From the NCBI GenBank assembly GCA_023548195.1, contig JAJHZJ010000041.1, positions 124,001 to 188,000 of the forward strand: a stretch of 64,000 bases of DNA, given 5' to 3'. Within the stretch, counting starts at the first letter, position 1; the number at the start of each line of letters is the position of its first letter. Source of the DNA: Bettongia penicillata ogilbyi. Taxonomy: Eukaryota; Chordata; Mammalia; Diprotodontia; Potoroidae. A model generated the notes under the pieces. The model worked only from the letters and a program-made list of their open reading frames with translations. It ran no database searches and was not told where the DNA came from. Below, one piece after another: positions 11,107 to 20,849 of the stretch. The position numbers and the translations under genes were made by a program.

Positions 11107-11781
11107 ACAGCTACTGCTACCACCAAACATGGCCACTAGGAGTCCCCCCACCTATCCTGACCAACGTAGTAAGGTCTTTCTTCAATTTAATTAGGACTAG
11201 ACAGATTGGATTTTTTCCAAAAGGAACTTTGATAGAAAAGGCAGGGGAAAAAAAGTAAATAACAGAGCATGAAATTGGATAAGCTTGTAGAGCACAGAGT
11301 GCTTGTCCTAACTTAACTAAAGCTTGTCCACAGACTGGTCTGGACTAGCAGTACACAGGAAACTCAGCCACTCTTTTTCCATTCCCCTACCCTTTCATGA
11401 CCTTTTCCTCCAGACAACCTGGAGAAGGAGGGTAGGTCCAACATTAATATGCTTAGACTTCCACCTTCATCTGAGTTGGGAGGTCTGATGTCAGTCCTTC
11501 CCAGAACCTACTTCCCTAGATAAGTCCTTGATGTGGCCCTCTGATAATGCCCCCTGGTTTCTGATTGTGCCAGACTTCTTTGAAACCCTAGTGGCAATAT
11601 CTGTTCCTGCCCTCATCATGGATTCACAGAACCATAGAATTGAAAGGGATTACCAGCACCAACTCTTATCTCAAGAACTACTAAACTTCTCCAGAACATG
11701 CCTGACAAATGTACTTTTGAAGACCTTCAGTGATGAGAAGCTCACTCTTCAATAAAGATTCAGTTCAACAAAAAAAAAAAA
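11107..11781 (+). mobile_element. Retrocopy of an unidentified polyadenylated RNA
   Basis: This 675-bp insert has the three marks of L1-type retrotransposition: an exact 16-bp target-site duplication, an A-rich tail (about 11,769-11,782), and an AATAAA-type signal (about 11,751-11,757) some 15 bases before the tail. The body is not a SINE, LINE or LTR that I know. Its last 150 bp ('GGATTCACAGAACCATAGAA', 'TTCAGTGATGAGAAGCTCAC') look like a CR1/L3 3' fragment in antisense, so the source RNA probably ended in such a repeat, or the CR1-like part supplied the poly-A signal. A 75-codon frame at 11,528-11,755 lies in this part and is unlikely to be a protein. It may be the 3' end of an mRNA or long non-coding RNA (a processed pseudogene), or an unknown SINE-like family. 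Confidence 0.72.
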
Positions 11782-11797
11782 AGAAATCTTCATTACA
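11782..11797. repeat. Target-site duplication, right copy
   Basis: An identical 16-bp copy of the segment at 11,091-11,106, directly after the A-rich tail. Confidence 0.88.
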
Positions 11798-12289
11798 CAA
11801 CAGCCACATGAAGGATGAGGGATGAGTTTGAGGCATGAGAATAAGAGCAGAGACAAAAAAATTAGAAGGCCATTACATCATTTCAGGTAGATGACAAAAA
11901 TAAGTACCTTCACAAGGTCTGTGGGGCAAGAATAGAGAAGAGAGCATATGTCCATATTATAGTTTTAATTGCCAATAACATAGAAAGTAAAAAAAAATGA
12001 TATGAGAGGAAAGGAGAAGAAAAAGCTACAGATAACACAAAGGTTTCTAAGATGAAAGTTTAAAAGAATGGTGTGTCACTGACAGATATAGTGAGAAAAA
12101 TGAACAGGGTTTAGGGAAAAGATAAATATAAACTCTGTCCAATGCTTCATTTTGCCTCAAGGTTTCTGGTTCAAATCACAGGAAAAAGATCTTACATTTT
12201 GTTTAAATTTTTTAAAACCCTAAAGATTTAAAAAGGATAAATGTTGGTATGCCAAGGAAGTTCCTCCACCATTAAAAACCCAATCCCAG
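11798..12289. other. Unassigned intergenic DNA
   Basis: A-rich and purine-rich sequence that may continue the older element lying left of the retrocopy. No family is assigned. Confidence 0.4.
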
Positions 12290-12425
12290 GGGGAGTTAGG
12301 CAGTATAGTAGATAGAGCATTGGCCCTAGGGTCAGGAAAACCTGAGTTCAAATCCAGCCTCAGAAACTTACCAGGTGCGTGACCTGAGCAAGTCACTTAA
12401 CCTTGATTGTCTTCAAAAATAATCC
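12290..12425 (+). repeat. tRNA-headed SINE, 3'-truncated
   Basis: It shows 'GGCAGTATAGTAGATAGAGC', 'GAGTTCAAATCCAGCCTCAG' (box B region) and 'GCAAGTCACTTAACCTTGAT'. The RTE tail is absent or lost. Confidence 0.78.
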
Positions 12426-12744
12426 AATCACTTCTACAACTTAGTGAGCTATACTCACCACTTGGAACCTGATTGTTTATTTTTTTTAATTGTTGTGCAT
12501 GGATATGTGCCTGCCTACTTGGTTATGTTAAAAAAAAGAAAATAAAAGCTTTTTTAACAGAAAGTATGATCTTGTATTTCTTTTTCTTCTACGTACTCTG
12601 ATTGAACATAACAATGAGATAATATGTTATGTTTGGCTTTTCTTCTGGATGCATAACTGCTGCAATTTTATCTAGACCTGGAGAAATCCAGATATAGAAA
12701 TTCCTTCTATTGATACAAATTGGCAACTAGTATGTGACCATAGA
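12426..12744. other. Unassigned AT-rich DNA
   Basis: Nothing recognised. Confidence 0.4.
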
Positions 12745-12865
12745 CTTGAAGCAGCAATTCTCAAGGTACAGTCCAAGGACCCCAAGGTGTCCCTAAGATC
12801 CTTTTAGGGGATCTTCAAGGTCAAATATATTTTCGTAGTTATACTAAGAGGTTACTGTCCTAGTA
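12745..12865 (+). repeat. hAT-type DNA transposon fragment (tentative)
   Basis: 'GCAATTCTCAAGGTACAGTC', 'AAGATCCTTTTAGGGGATCT' and 'AAGGTCAAATATATTTTCGT' resemble the end of an old mammalian hAT transposon with a 'tggtccgcggaccc'-type terminus. No second terminus is seen, because an L1 fragment follows directly. Confidence 0.4.
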
Positions 12866-12899
12866 AAATATTTCTTCTTTGTGTAAGATTACAACTGGA

Positions 12900-13598
12900 G
12901 AAAAGCTATAATATTGCCTTAGACCCAGCAATTCCATTGCTAGGTCTATATCCCAAAAATATCAAAGGAGAGGGAAACAGACCTAATTGCACAAAAATAT
13001 TTATAGCTGTTCTTTTTGGGGTGGAAATCGAAATTGAAATTGAAAATCAAGAGGAAATGCATCTACTGGGGAATGGCTAAATAAGTTGTAGTACATAATT
13101 GTAATGGAGTAATAATGTAGTGGAATAATAATAATGGAAAAATGATATGCAAGATGTTTCAGAATAATGTGGGAAGAAATATGAAAATGCACAAAATGAA
13201 GTGAAAAGAAGCAGGAAAACATCGTACATAGTAACAGTAATATTGTATGGATGACTGTGAAAGATTTACCTACTCTGGTCAAAACTGTGATTCAAGGGAC
13301 CCGGGATGAAAAATTCTGTCCTACCCACAGAGAGATAAATGATGAACTCTGAATGCAGATTAAAGCATACTCGTTTTATTTTCTATATTTTCTTGATTTA
13401 TATGAGTATATTTATTGTCTATCGCATCATAGCTAATATGAAAATATGTTTTGCATGACTTCACATGTAAAATCAATATCAAACTACTTAACTTCTCAAG
13501 AAAGAGAGAGGAGCAGGAAAGAGAAAGAAAATTTGGAACTCAAAATTTTGCATGTAATTGGGAAATATTTAATAAAGTAAACAAAAATGTGTCAAAAA
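12900..13598 (+). repeat. L1 3' end (ORF2 C-terminus and 3' UTR)
   Basis: It begins at 'GACCCAGCAATTCCATTGCT', continues with 'ACAAAAATATTTATAGCTG', 'CTACTGGGGAATGGCTAAAT', 'GCAGATTAAAGCATACT' and 'AATTTGGAACTCAAAATTTT', and ends in an AATAAAG-type tail. This is the standard 3' segment of the L1 family that recurs at 18,540, 38,110, 61,511 and, reversed, at 23,727. It is 5'-truncated and degenerate. Confidence 0.85.
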
Positions 13599-13600
13599 GA

Positions 13601-13815
13601 AAAGTTTTAGAGTGCATAGATTGCTGAACTTTGAGTCAGAAAGACTTGGATTTGAATCTTGTCTCAAACATTTATTGGTCTTGTAAAGCTGGGTGAGCCA
13701 ACTGAGCTTTCAGAGCCTTAGTTTCTCCATCTGCAAACAAAGATAATAACACCACCTGATAAGATTGTTAGGAAGCTCAACTGAGATAATGTAAGGGTAA
13801 AGTGAATAAAGTTCA
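13601..13815 (+). repeat. MIR/CORE-SINE
   Basis: A 'TTTGAGTCAGAAAGACTTGG' head, 'TAGTTTCTCCATCTGCAAAC' and 'GATTGTTAGGAAGCTCAAC' follow the CORE-SINE order. It sits immediately after the L1 tail. Confidence 0.65.
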
Positions 13816-14499
13816 AGTAATCAGTCAAGCGCAGACTTTAGAATAAATGCAGAAAGTCTTTGCATCAGGAAGGATATTGCATAAAAGTTGTTTAACTAGG
13901 CTAAGGAAATATACTCTTGCCTCCAAAGTCATTTAAAATCAAAGTTATTCCAGATATTGGAGCAAGTATGATATTCTGATAAAACTCCCTGGAAAAATGG
14001 TTTGGGGGTAGGAAAGAGACTGAAATTAATATTTGGTCTTGGTCTTTTCCTGACACAAGTACCTTTGACTTATCTTGTGACCTTTCAAAGATCCAGAGAA
14101 TTTTGGATTTCCCATCTTCCTGCAAGTGTCCTAGCTATACCCTTGGATATCAGATGGTAGTATCTGCATTGAGAGAGAAGCACAGATTGGACATAGACTC
14201 ATAGCTCCTCAAGGATCCTGACAAAGAATCTAGACTAGGTCTAGGGGGAGGTCTTAAAGTACTCCATGAATAGAAGAAAAAGACTTCTGGCAACTAAAAG
14301 ATATCCCTTTCCCATATGCACTCTGTGGAATTGAGTGTGTTTTCTCCTGGACTCTGTATGTACTTGTGGGAAACTTTTGGGGGTAATATTTTATTCCAAC
14401 TATTTTTACTATACCACCTAACAGCTACTTAAGTCATAGAGATTAAAATCATTCTTATTTTATAATGGGGGAAACACACCATTGGGGCATTAAATGTAA
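13816..14499. other. Unassigned intergenic DNA
   Basis: No recognised repeat. A 74-codon antisense frame (13,901-14,125) has no domain. Confidence 0.4.
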
Positions 14500-15400
14500 T
14501 TATCCCAGATATAGTTTTGACCAACTGGCATGACAATGGGAAGGAATGCTCCAAATCACTAATGATCAGAGAAATGAAAATCAAAAGAACTCTGAGTTTT
14601 CATCTCATACTCAAAAAAGTGCAAAGATGGCAACAAATGGAATAGTCATTTGAAAAGACTGTGGGGAAAATAAGCACACTAAAGTATAACTTGTATAGTT
14701 TTAAATAGGTGCAACTGTTTTTGAAAGTAATTTTGAATTATACTAATAAATATTCCAAATATTTAAATATGTATTTATATTTAAATAAGATATTACTACA
14801 CTTTGACCCAGAGATTCTACTATTAATTATATATCACCATTATATAGTCACCATTACACTAAAATGTTTATAGCAACATCCTTTGTTGCAACAAGGAATT
14901 GGAAATAAAGTAGATATCCATAGATTAGGAATAGCTAAACAAACTGAGATACTTGAATGTAATGAAATATAATTATGCTAGAAGAAATGATTAAATATTA
15001 TGAATACAAAGATAAATAGAAAGGTTTACGTGGACCAATACAGAATGAAGTGCATAGATTCAAGAAAATAGTATACATAGTGACTAAGACAATGGAGAAA
15101 GAAATAATAGCAATCATAAAGCATTGGAAGTTAATGTTAAAAAATTGCAGCAAACAAGGTTGACCCCAAAGCAGTAATATGAAAAAGCATTTCCCCATAC
15201 TCCTTTGGAGTGATCCATTGTTGTGGAACATTGTGTATAGTTTCAGATTGGTTTCAAAATATTTATCACATCTGCTCATCATTTTTTCTCTTTTTTTCAT
15301 TTGAAAATATTATTTGATATATATGTGGGATGAATATCTAGGAGTGGGGAAGATACAGAGAAAATTTAGGTGATGTGAAAAGAAAGATATCCATACAATT
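14500..15400 (+). repeat. Old L1 3' end, second subfamily
   Basis: 'CAGAGAAATGAAAATCAAAA', 'CACTTTGACCCAGAGATTCT', 'AAGGAATTGGAAATAAAGTA', 'GGTTTACGTGGACCAATACA' and 'CAAGGTTGACCCCAAAGCAG' give the L1 3' order. The 3' UTR differs from that of the copy at 12,900, so it belongs to another L1 subfamily. It has many indels. Confidence 0.75.
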
Positions 15401-15714
15401 CTATAAACCATGAATAGTAAGAACTATTTAGTGTTACCACTAATAATGAATAAACATCTGCCCAGGTTTTGAGCCAGCTATAGACAAAGCACTAATCTAT
15501 ATAAGACCCATCCCAGTTCTATATCTATAATCTTTTGATTCCCTTTCTTTTTATTTTTCTCTTTATTCGTCCTTTCAAATAAAGTATATTCACCTTCTTG
15601 TTTCTTCTTGAGCCAAATCAGTTAATAAATGTGCTTTTTGAGGATGATACTAATACAAACTGGGGAGACATCATCATTTTCTTGGGACTATTTAATCCTT
15701 ATCTTGTAGTTAGG
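15401..15714. other. Unassigned DNA
   Basis: Nothing recognised between the L1 end and the start of the old HAL1. Confidence 0.4.
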
Positions 15715-16479
15715 GGTGTGCTGTAGCCAGGCCAAATCTGCTCAAGAAAGTCAATTACCAAGACAGAAACAAAATAGTTGAGGACAAGCAGGAACTTGAC
15801 TGAGCCCTCCCTAATATCCCTCCAAAAACTTTATGTAATGACTCAAAACAAATTATGAGTGAGAGAACCCACAAAAAGATCAGGTAAAACAACTTTCTAG
15901 CCCGAGACAACTTAAAAGATTAGCAGAAAATGTCTGACACACTGGGGTGAGAATGGAATGGAGTCCAGTGCAGGTTGTACTAGCACAGACAAGACCCCAA
16001 AAAACCAGGAGCAGGCCTTTGGAGAGACTGAATCAATAGCAGCAGTGGCTACATCCAGTGCTCCTAGGGCACAGATGGTAAGGGAGTCAGAGAATGGGTT
16101 AGAAGGAGATTACAGGGACCTCTTTATTGACATTGGGGCAGGACTATGTATCATCGCCCATACTCAGATCCATTTGACAGTCCCAAGGCAAGGAGAAGAA
16201 CTAGCACACCAGAGCTTACAGCTACAATAGATCAGGGACTGTGATCATAATTACAGGACACAAAAGAGTACTTGTGTCATTCACAAACCAGTGCACAGGC
16301 CAGGAGAGTACTAAATATACTTCTCAGATCATGCCATCCTAGAATAACTGAAAACTTACAGGTCCCCAAAAGTATCTCTGAAAACAGATGCACAAAACCC
16401 CTGAAGCTTGGGACAGTGAGTCCTACACCTTGGAAGTAGAGCCCCACTAAAAACCAGAAACAATTCTGCTGTAGAAAGT

Positions 16480-17580
16480 TAGCATGGTGATAAGAAAGAT
16501 CAAAATACACACTCAGAAGAAGACAGCAAAGTCAAAACTCCTATTTCCAAAGCCTCAAAGAAAAATATGAATTTACCTCAGGTTACAGAAGATGTCAAAC
16601 AAGATTTTAAAAATGCACTAAGAGAGGAAGAGGAAAAATTGAGAAGATAAATGAGAGTGATGCAAGAAAATAATGAAAAAAGAGACCACAGCTTGGTAAA
16701 GGAGGCAAAAAAAAATGCTGAAGAAAATTACATCTTAAAAAACAGAACAGGCCAAATAGGTTTTTTTAAAGGCAGAAAAATCCAATGAAGAGAAGAATAA
16801 CATGAGAAGTGGAATTAGTCAAAAGTAAATACAGATATATACATATGTATGTGCATACACATGTGTGTAAGTATGTGCGTATATGTACATATATATATAT
16901 AAACAAAAATTCACTGAAGAGAACACCTTAAGAAGTAGAATTGGCCAAATGGAAAAAGAGATACAAAAGCTCACTGAAGAAATTCATTCCTTAAAAGTAG
17001 AATTGGGCAATTGAATAGAACTGGAAGCTAGTGACTCTACGAGACATCAAGAATCCATCAAACAAAATTTAAAAATAGACAAAAATGTGAAATCTTTCAT
17101 TGGAAAAATAACCTATCTAGAAAACAGATCTAGGAGAGGTAATTTAAGAACTATTGGACTACCTGAAATCCATGAACAGAAAAAAGAGCCTATACATCAA
17201 AATTTAAGAAATTATCAAGGAAAAATGCCCTGATATTCTGGAATGAGAGGGTGAAATAGAAATGAAAAAAAAATCCATCAATCACATCTTGAAAGAGATC
17301 CCAAAATGAAAACTGCCAGAATTATTTTTGCCAAATTCTAGAGCTTCCAGGTCAAGAAGAAAATGTTGCAGACAGAAAGAAAAATTTGAATATTTTGGAG
17401 CCACAATCAGGATAACACAAGATTCGGCAATTTCTACCTTGAAGTATCAGAGATCTTGGAATATGATATTCAAGAGGCCAAAGGAGCTAAGATAACAACC
17501 AAAAATAACCTACCCAGCCAAAGAGTATAATATTTCAGGAGGAAAAGTGAAAATTCAATGAAATAAAGGATTTCCAAGCA
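16480..17580 (+). pseudogene. HAL1/L1 ORF1 relic
   Basis: Broken ORF1 of the old HAL1. Pieces align by eye to the intact ORF1 at 19,806: a coiled-coil region with repeated 'gaagaaaat' and 'caaatgg' heptad codons (16,690-17,030), then 'AGAGGTAATTTAAGAACTAT' matching the RRM start 'RRDNLKI' (about 17,135), 'GATCCCAAAATGAAAACTGC' matching the PPERDPK segment (about 17,297), and 'CCTACCCAGCCAAAGAGTAT' matching 'YPAKLS' (about 17,508). Several stops and frameshifts and an internal TA/TG microsatellite (16,830-16,905) make it non-functional. Confidence 0.82.
16830..16905. repeat. TATG/TA microsatellite inside the ORF1 relic
   Basis: A mixed (TATG/TGCG/TA)n tract of about 75 bp interrupts the coiled-coil coding part. 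The ORF1-like text resumes after it at 'TTCACTGAAGAGAAC'. Confidence 0.85.
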
Positions 17581-17751
17581 TTCCTGATGAATAGTCCAGA
17601 GCTGAATAGAAAATTTTACTTTTAACTACAAGACTTAAAAGAACATAAAAAGGTAAACAGGAAAGGGAAATGATAAGGGAGTCAATAAAGTTTAACTATT
17701 TATGTTCCCACATGGAAAGTTGATACTTGTAACTCATAAGACTTTTCTAAC

Positions 17752-18066
17752 TGTGTGTTCACCCTTCATTGCTGAAGAAGACCATGCCATCAGAGAAATA
17801 ATGACATGACTTGCACTTGACTTTTGCTTTGAGTGAGGGAGGGCTGTGTAGGTCACCAGCCTCACTTCTCCTCCAGAGTTATCTGAATCCAATGACCAGA
17901 TATTCACCAGGATGACTGAAGATGACCCAGGATGAGGCAATTGGAATTAAGTGACTTGGCCAAGGTCACACAGCTAGTTAGTGTCAAGTATCTGAGGTGA
18001 GATTTGAAGTCAGGTCCTTCTGACTCCTGCACTGGTACTCTATCCACTGCACCACCTAGCTTTCCC
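17752..18066 (-). repeat. tRNA-headed SINE, long tail type, minus strand
   Basis: Same family as 2,789-3,098 and almost full length, from 'TGTGTGTTCACCCTTCATTG' (tail end) to 'CCACCTAGCTTTCCC' (head). The flanks 'CTTTTCTAACT' (left) and 'CCTTTCTAATT' (right) look like a decayed target-site duplication. It interrupts the 3' UTR of the old HAL1. Confidence 0.85.
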
Positions 18067-19155
18067 ACCTTTCTAATTAAAGCATTTAGAAAGAGTATAT
18101 ATAGGCAAAAAGCACAAATGTGAATTAAATATGATATGACTATATCTCAAAAAATAAAATTAAGGAGTCAGAAATGCACTTTGAGAAAGGGAGAGGCAGA
18201 ATGGGGAAATTATCTCACATAAAAGAGGAAAGAAAAAGTTTTTACAGTGGCAGGGAAGACAAGGCAGGGGGCAGGACAAGATTGAACTTTAATCTCATTG
18301 GAATTGGCTCGAAGAGGAATGACACACATTCAGCTGGGTATAGAAAGCTATCTTCCTCTACAAGAAAGTAGGATGGGAAGGGGATAAAACAAAGAAGGTG
18401 GCATATAGAAAGAATAACACATTGGGAAATGCAGTAGTCAGAAGAAAAACACTTTTGAGGAGGGACAAGGTGAAAAGAGAGCAAATAGCATAATCAAGGG
18501 GGAAATAGATTGGAAGGAAATACAGTTAGCAATCATAATTGTGAAAAACTTTTTGAAGCAAGTTTCTCTAATAAAGACTTTATTTCTCAAGTATATCCAG
18601 AATCGAGTCAAATTTATAAAAATAACAACCATTCCCAAACTGATAAATGATCAAAGATACGAAGTTTTCAGATAAAGTGAAAAGAGCTATCTGTAGCCTT
18701 TTAAAAAAATGTTCTGCCACTATTGATTGGAGAAATGCAAATTAAAACAATTCTGAAGCATCACTTCAGATTGGCTAATACAACAGAAAAAAAATGACAA
18801 ATGTCATTTTTTGGAATGTGGGAAAATTGAGACACTAAACACTGTTGGTAGAGTTGTGAACTGATTCAACTATTATGTAGAGCATTTAGGAACTATTCCC
18901 AAAGGGCTATGAAACCATGAACACCCTTTTATCCAACAGCACCATTACTAGTTCTGTATCCCAAAAAGAGATAAATAAACGAAAAGGAAAAGCATCTATA
19001 TGTACAAACTTATTTATATCAACTCTTTTAGTGGTGGCAAAGAGTTGGAAATTAAGGTGAAGTCCATCAACTGGCAAACTGCTGATCATTGGTAGCATAT
19101 GATTATGATGAAATGCTATTATACTATAAGAAACGATGAGCAAGATACTCTGAGA

Positions 19156-19167
19156 AAAAAACCTGGA
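19156..19167. repeat. Target-site duplication of the young HAL1, left copy
   Basis: AAAAAACCTGGA here is repeated at 21,199-21,210. It lies in the 3' end of the old HAL1, in the conserved phrase '..aaaaacctggaaagac..', which reads through if the insert is removed. Confidence 0.88.
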
Positions 19168-19805
19168 GGGAGTAGAAAGACTCACGTATGCTAGCTCCAA
19201 ACCCACAGCCCATATATTTCCTGCAAGAAGAACTCCCCACAAATTCTGGAGCACTGCAAGGTGCGCAGAAACACAGTGGAAAAGATTTCCATTCCAGAGA
19301 GCCCTGGAGAGCAGTCCCCAGGGGTCCGTCATGCCCCAGAAAGCGGAGCCCATCCCTGAGCTGCCCTGGCCACGTGGTGCCAGAGGAGCAGATCCGAGCA
19401 GGCTTCAGGGATGGAAACTCGGCAGTCGGGAAGGTTCCTCCACCCACAGACACTCCAGGTCAGTGAGAGAGACGTCTGGGCTGGCCAAGAGGGGAGCGGG
19501 GTGTCTCGGGCTCCCTCAGGAGGCAGCGGCAGAGGCAGAGGCAGGGGCAGTGGCAGAGGCAGCAGTGGCGGCCCGGGACTCTCCGAGCAGCAGGCAGAAG
19601 CTCAGGTCTCTGCATAAAGCCCCTGAGGAAACTGAGCCTAGGAGATGGCCCTGCCCCCACCCCAGCACCAGAACTTAAGCTCACATTGAATAGCAGCTGT
19701 GCCTGACACGGAAAGCCCATTTGAATCTCAGACCCCAAACACTAGCTGGGCGGATCTAAGCAGGGGTGGACAGGAATTTCAGAACTCAAGTAACTGGCTT
19801 GGAAA
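19168..19805 (+). promoter_or_regulatory. GC- and CpG-rich 5' UTR, probable internal promoter
   Basis: This is by far the most GC-rich part of the window, with CpGs concentrated at about 19,325-19,590. It includes a short GGCAGA-type tandem repeat (about 19,523-19,570). In L1-class elements the promoter lies inside the 5' UTR, so this is its expected place. Several upstream ATGs open short overlapping frames (for example 19,331-19,678 and 19,411-19,617), which would affect scanning to ORF1. No promoter motif is identified with certainty. Confidence 0.65.
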
Positions 19806-20849
19806 ATGCCCAGAAAAGGGAAGAAAAATAAGACTCTAGAGAGCTACTTTGAGCAGGTGCAAATGTTCCCACCTTTCAATTCTGATGACGAGGAAATATT
19901 CTTACCATCAGGGAAAGATGTGGAGGGCGGGGCCTCTGTATCCCAGACATCCCAGAGGGATGTCGGATGGGGTCAGACCTTGGAAGAGCTCAAAAAGGAT
20001 TTTGAAAATCAAGTTAGACAGGTGGAGGAAAAACTGGGAAAAGAAATGAGAGAGATGCAAGAAAAGCATGAAAAACGGGTCAATACATTGGTAAAGGAGA
20101 CCTCAAAAAATGCAGAAGAAAATAACACCTTGAAAAATAGGCTCACTCAATTGGCAAAAGAGGTTCAAAAAGCCAATGAGGAGAAGAATGCTTTCAAAAG
20201 CACAATTAGCCAAATGGAAAAAGAGGTTCAAAAGCTCACTGAAGAGAATAGTTCTCTCAAAATTAGAATGGAACAGATGGAATCTAATGACTTTCTGAGA
20301 AAACAAGAAATCACAAAACAAAACCAAAAGAATGAAAAGAATGAAGAGAATGTGAAATATCTCATTGGAAAAACAACTGACCTGGAAAATAGTTCCAGGA
20401 GAGACAATTTAAAAATTATGGGACTACCTGAAAGTCATGATCAAAAAAAAAGCCTAGACATCATCTTCCATGAAATTATCGAGGAAAACTGCCCTGACAT
20501 TCTACAACCAGAGGGAAAAATAAGTATTGAAAGAATCCATCCATCACCGCCTGAAAGAGATCCAAAAAGAAAAACTCCTAGGAACATTGTGGCCAAATTC
20601 CAGAACTCCCAGGTCAAGGAGAAAATCTTGCAAGCAGCTAGAAAGAAACAATTCCAGTACTGTGGAAATAAAATCAGGATAACCCAAGATCTAGCAGCTT
20701 CTACATTAAGGGATCGAAGGGCGTGGAATAGGATATTTCAGAAGTCAAAGGAACTAGGACTCAAACCAAGAATCACCTACCCAGCAAAACTGAGTATAAT
20801 ACTTCAGGGGAAAATATGGTCAAAACTACACAGATATGGCCTATATTGA
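19806..20849 (+). CDS. ORF1: Intact HAL1/L1 ORF1 protein (347 aa)
   Basis: An L1-type ORF1 protein: an RNA-binding, trimer-forming chaperone that packs the element's RNA into a ribonucleoprotein. In this family the parts run N-terminal tail, coiled coil, RRM and C-terminal domain. Here the basic N-terminus is MPRKGKKNKT (1-10). An acidic stretch with a DDEE motif lies at about 27-30, and a long charged coiled coil with 'KEVQK' heptads spans about 56-195. The RRM begins at SRRDNLKIMGLPE (197-209) and includes NIVAKFQN (260-267). The C-terminal domain carries KEKILQAARKK (271-281) and the YPAKLS motif (325-330). The start is supported by A at -3 and by the family N-terminus. There are no frameshifts or stops. 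Oddly, residues 339-347 (SKLHRYGLY) are encoded by sequence that is 3' UTR in the sister copy at 62,837, so the natural end of the C-terminal domain was lost by deletion. Expression or activity is not shown by the sequence. Confidence 0.92.
   Translation: MPRKGKKNKTLESYFEQVQMFPPFNSDDEEIFLPSGKDVEGGASVSQTSQRDVGWGQTLEELKKDFENQVRQVEEKLGKEMREMQEKHEKRVNTLVKETSKNAEENNTLKNRLTQLAKEVQKANEEKNAFKSTISQMEKEVQKLTEENSSLKIRMEQMESNDFLRKQEITKQNQKNEKNEENVKYLIGKTTDLENSSRRDNLKIMGLPESHDQKKSLDIIFHEIIEENCPDILQPEGKISIERIHPSPPERDPKRKTPRNIVAKFQNSQVKEKILQAARKKQFQYCGNKIRITQDLAASTLRDRRAWNRIFQKSKELGLKPRITYPAKLSIILQGKIWSKLHRYGLY

Noticed and set aside
18907..19353. 148-codon minus-strand frame
   Set aside because: It crosses the junction between the old HAL1 and the young HAL1 insertion in antisense, so it cannot be an ancestral gene.
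19331..19678. 115-codon frame in the young HAL1 5' UTR as a second protein
   Set aside because: The frame is open largely because of the GGCAGA tandem repeat and high GC. Without other copies it is better treated as an upstream frame.
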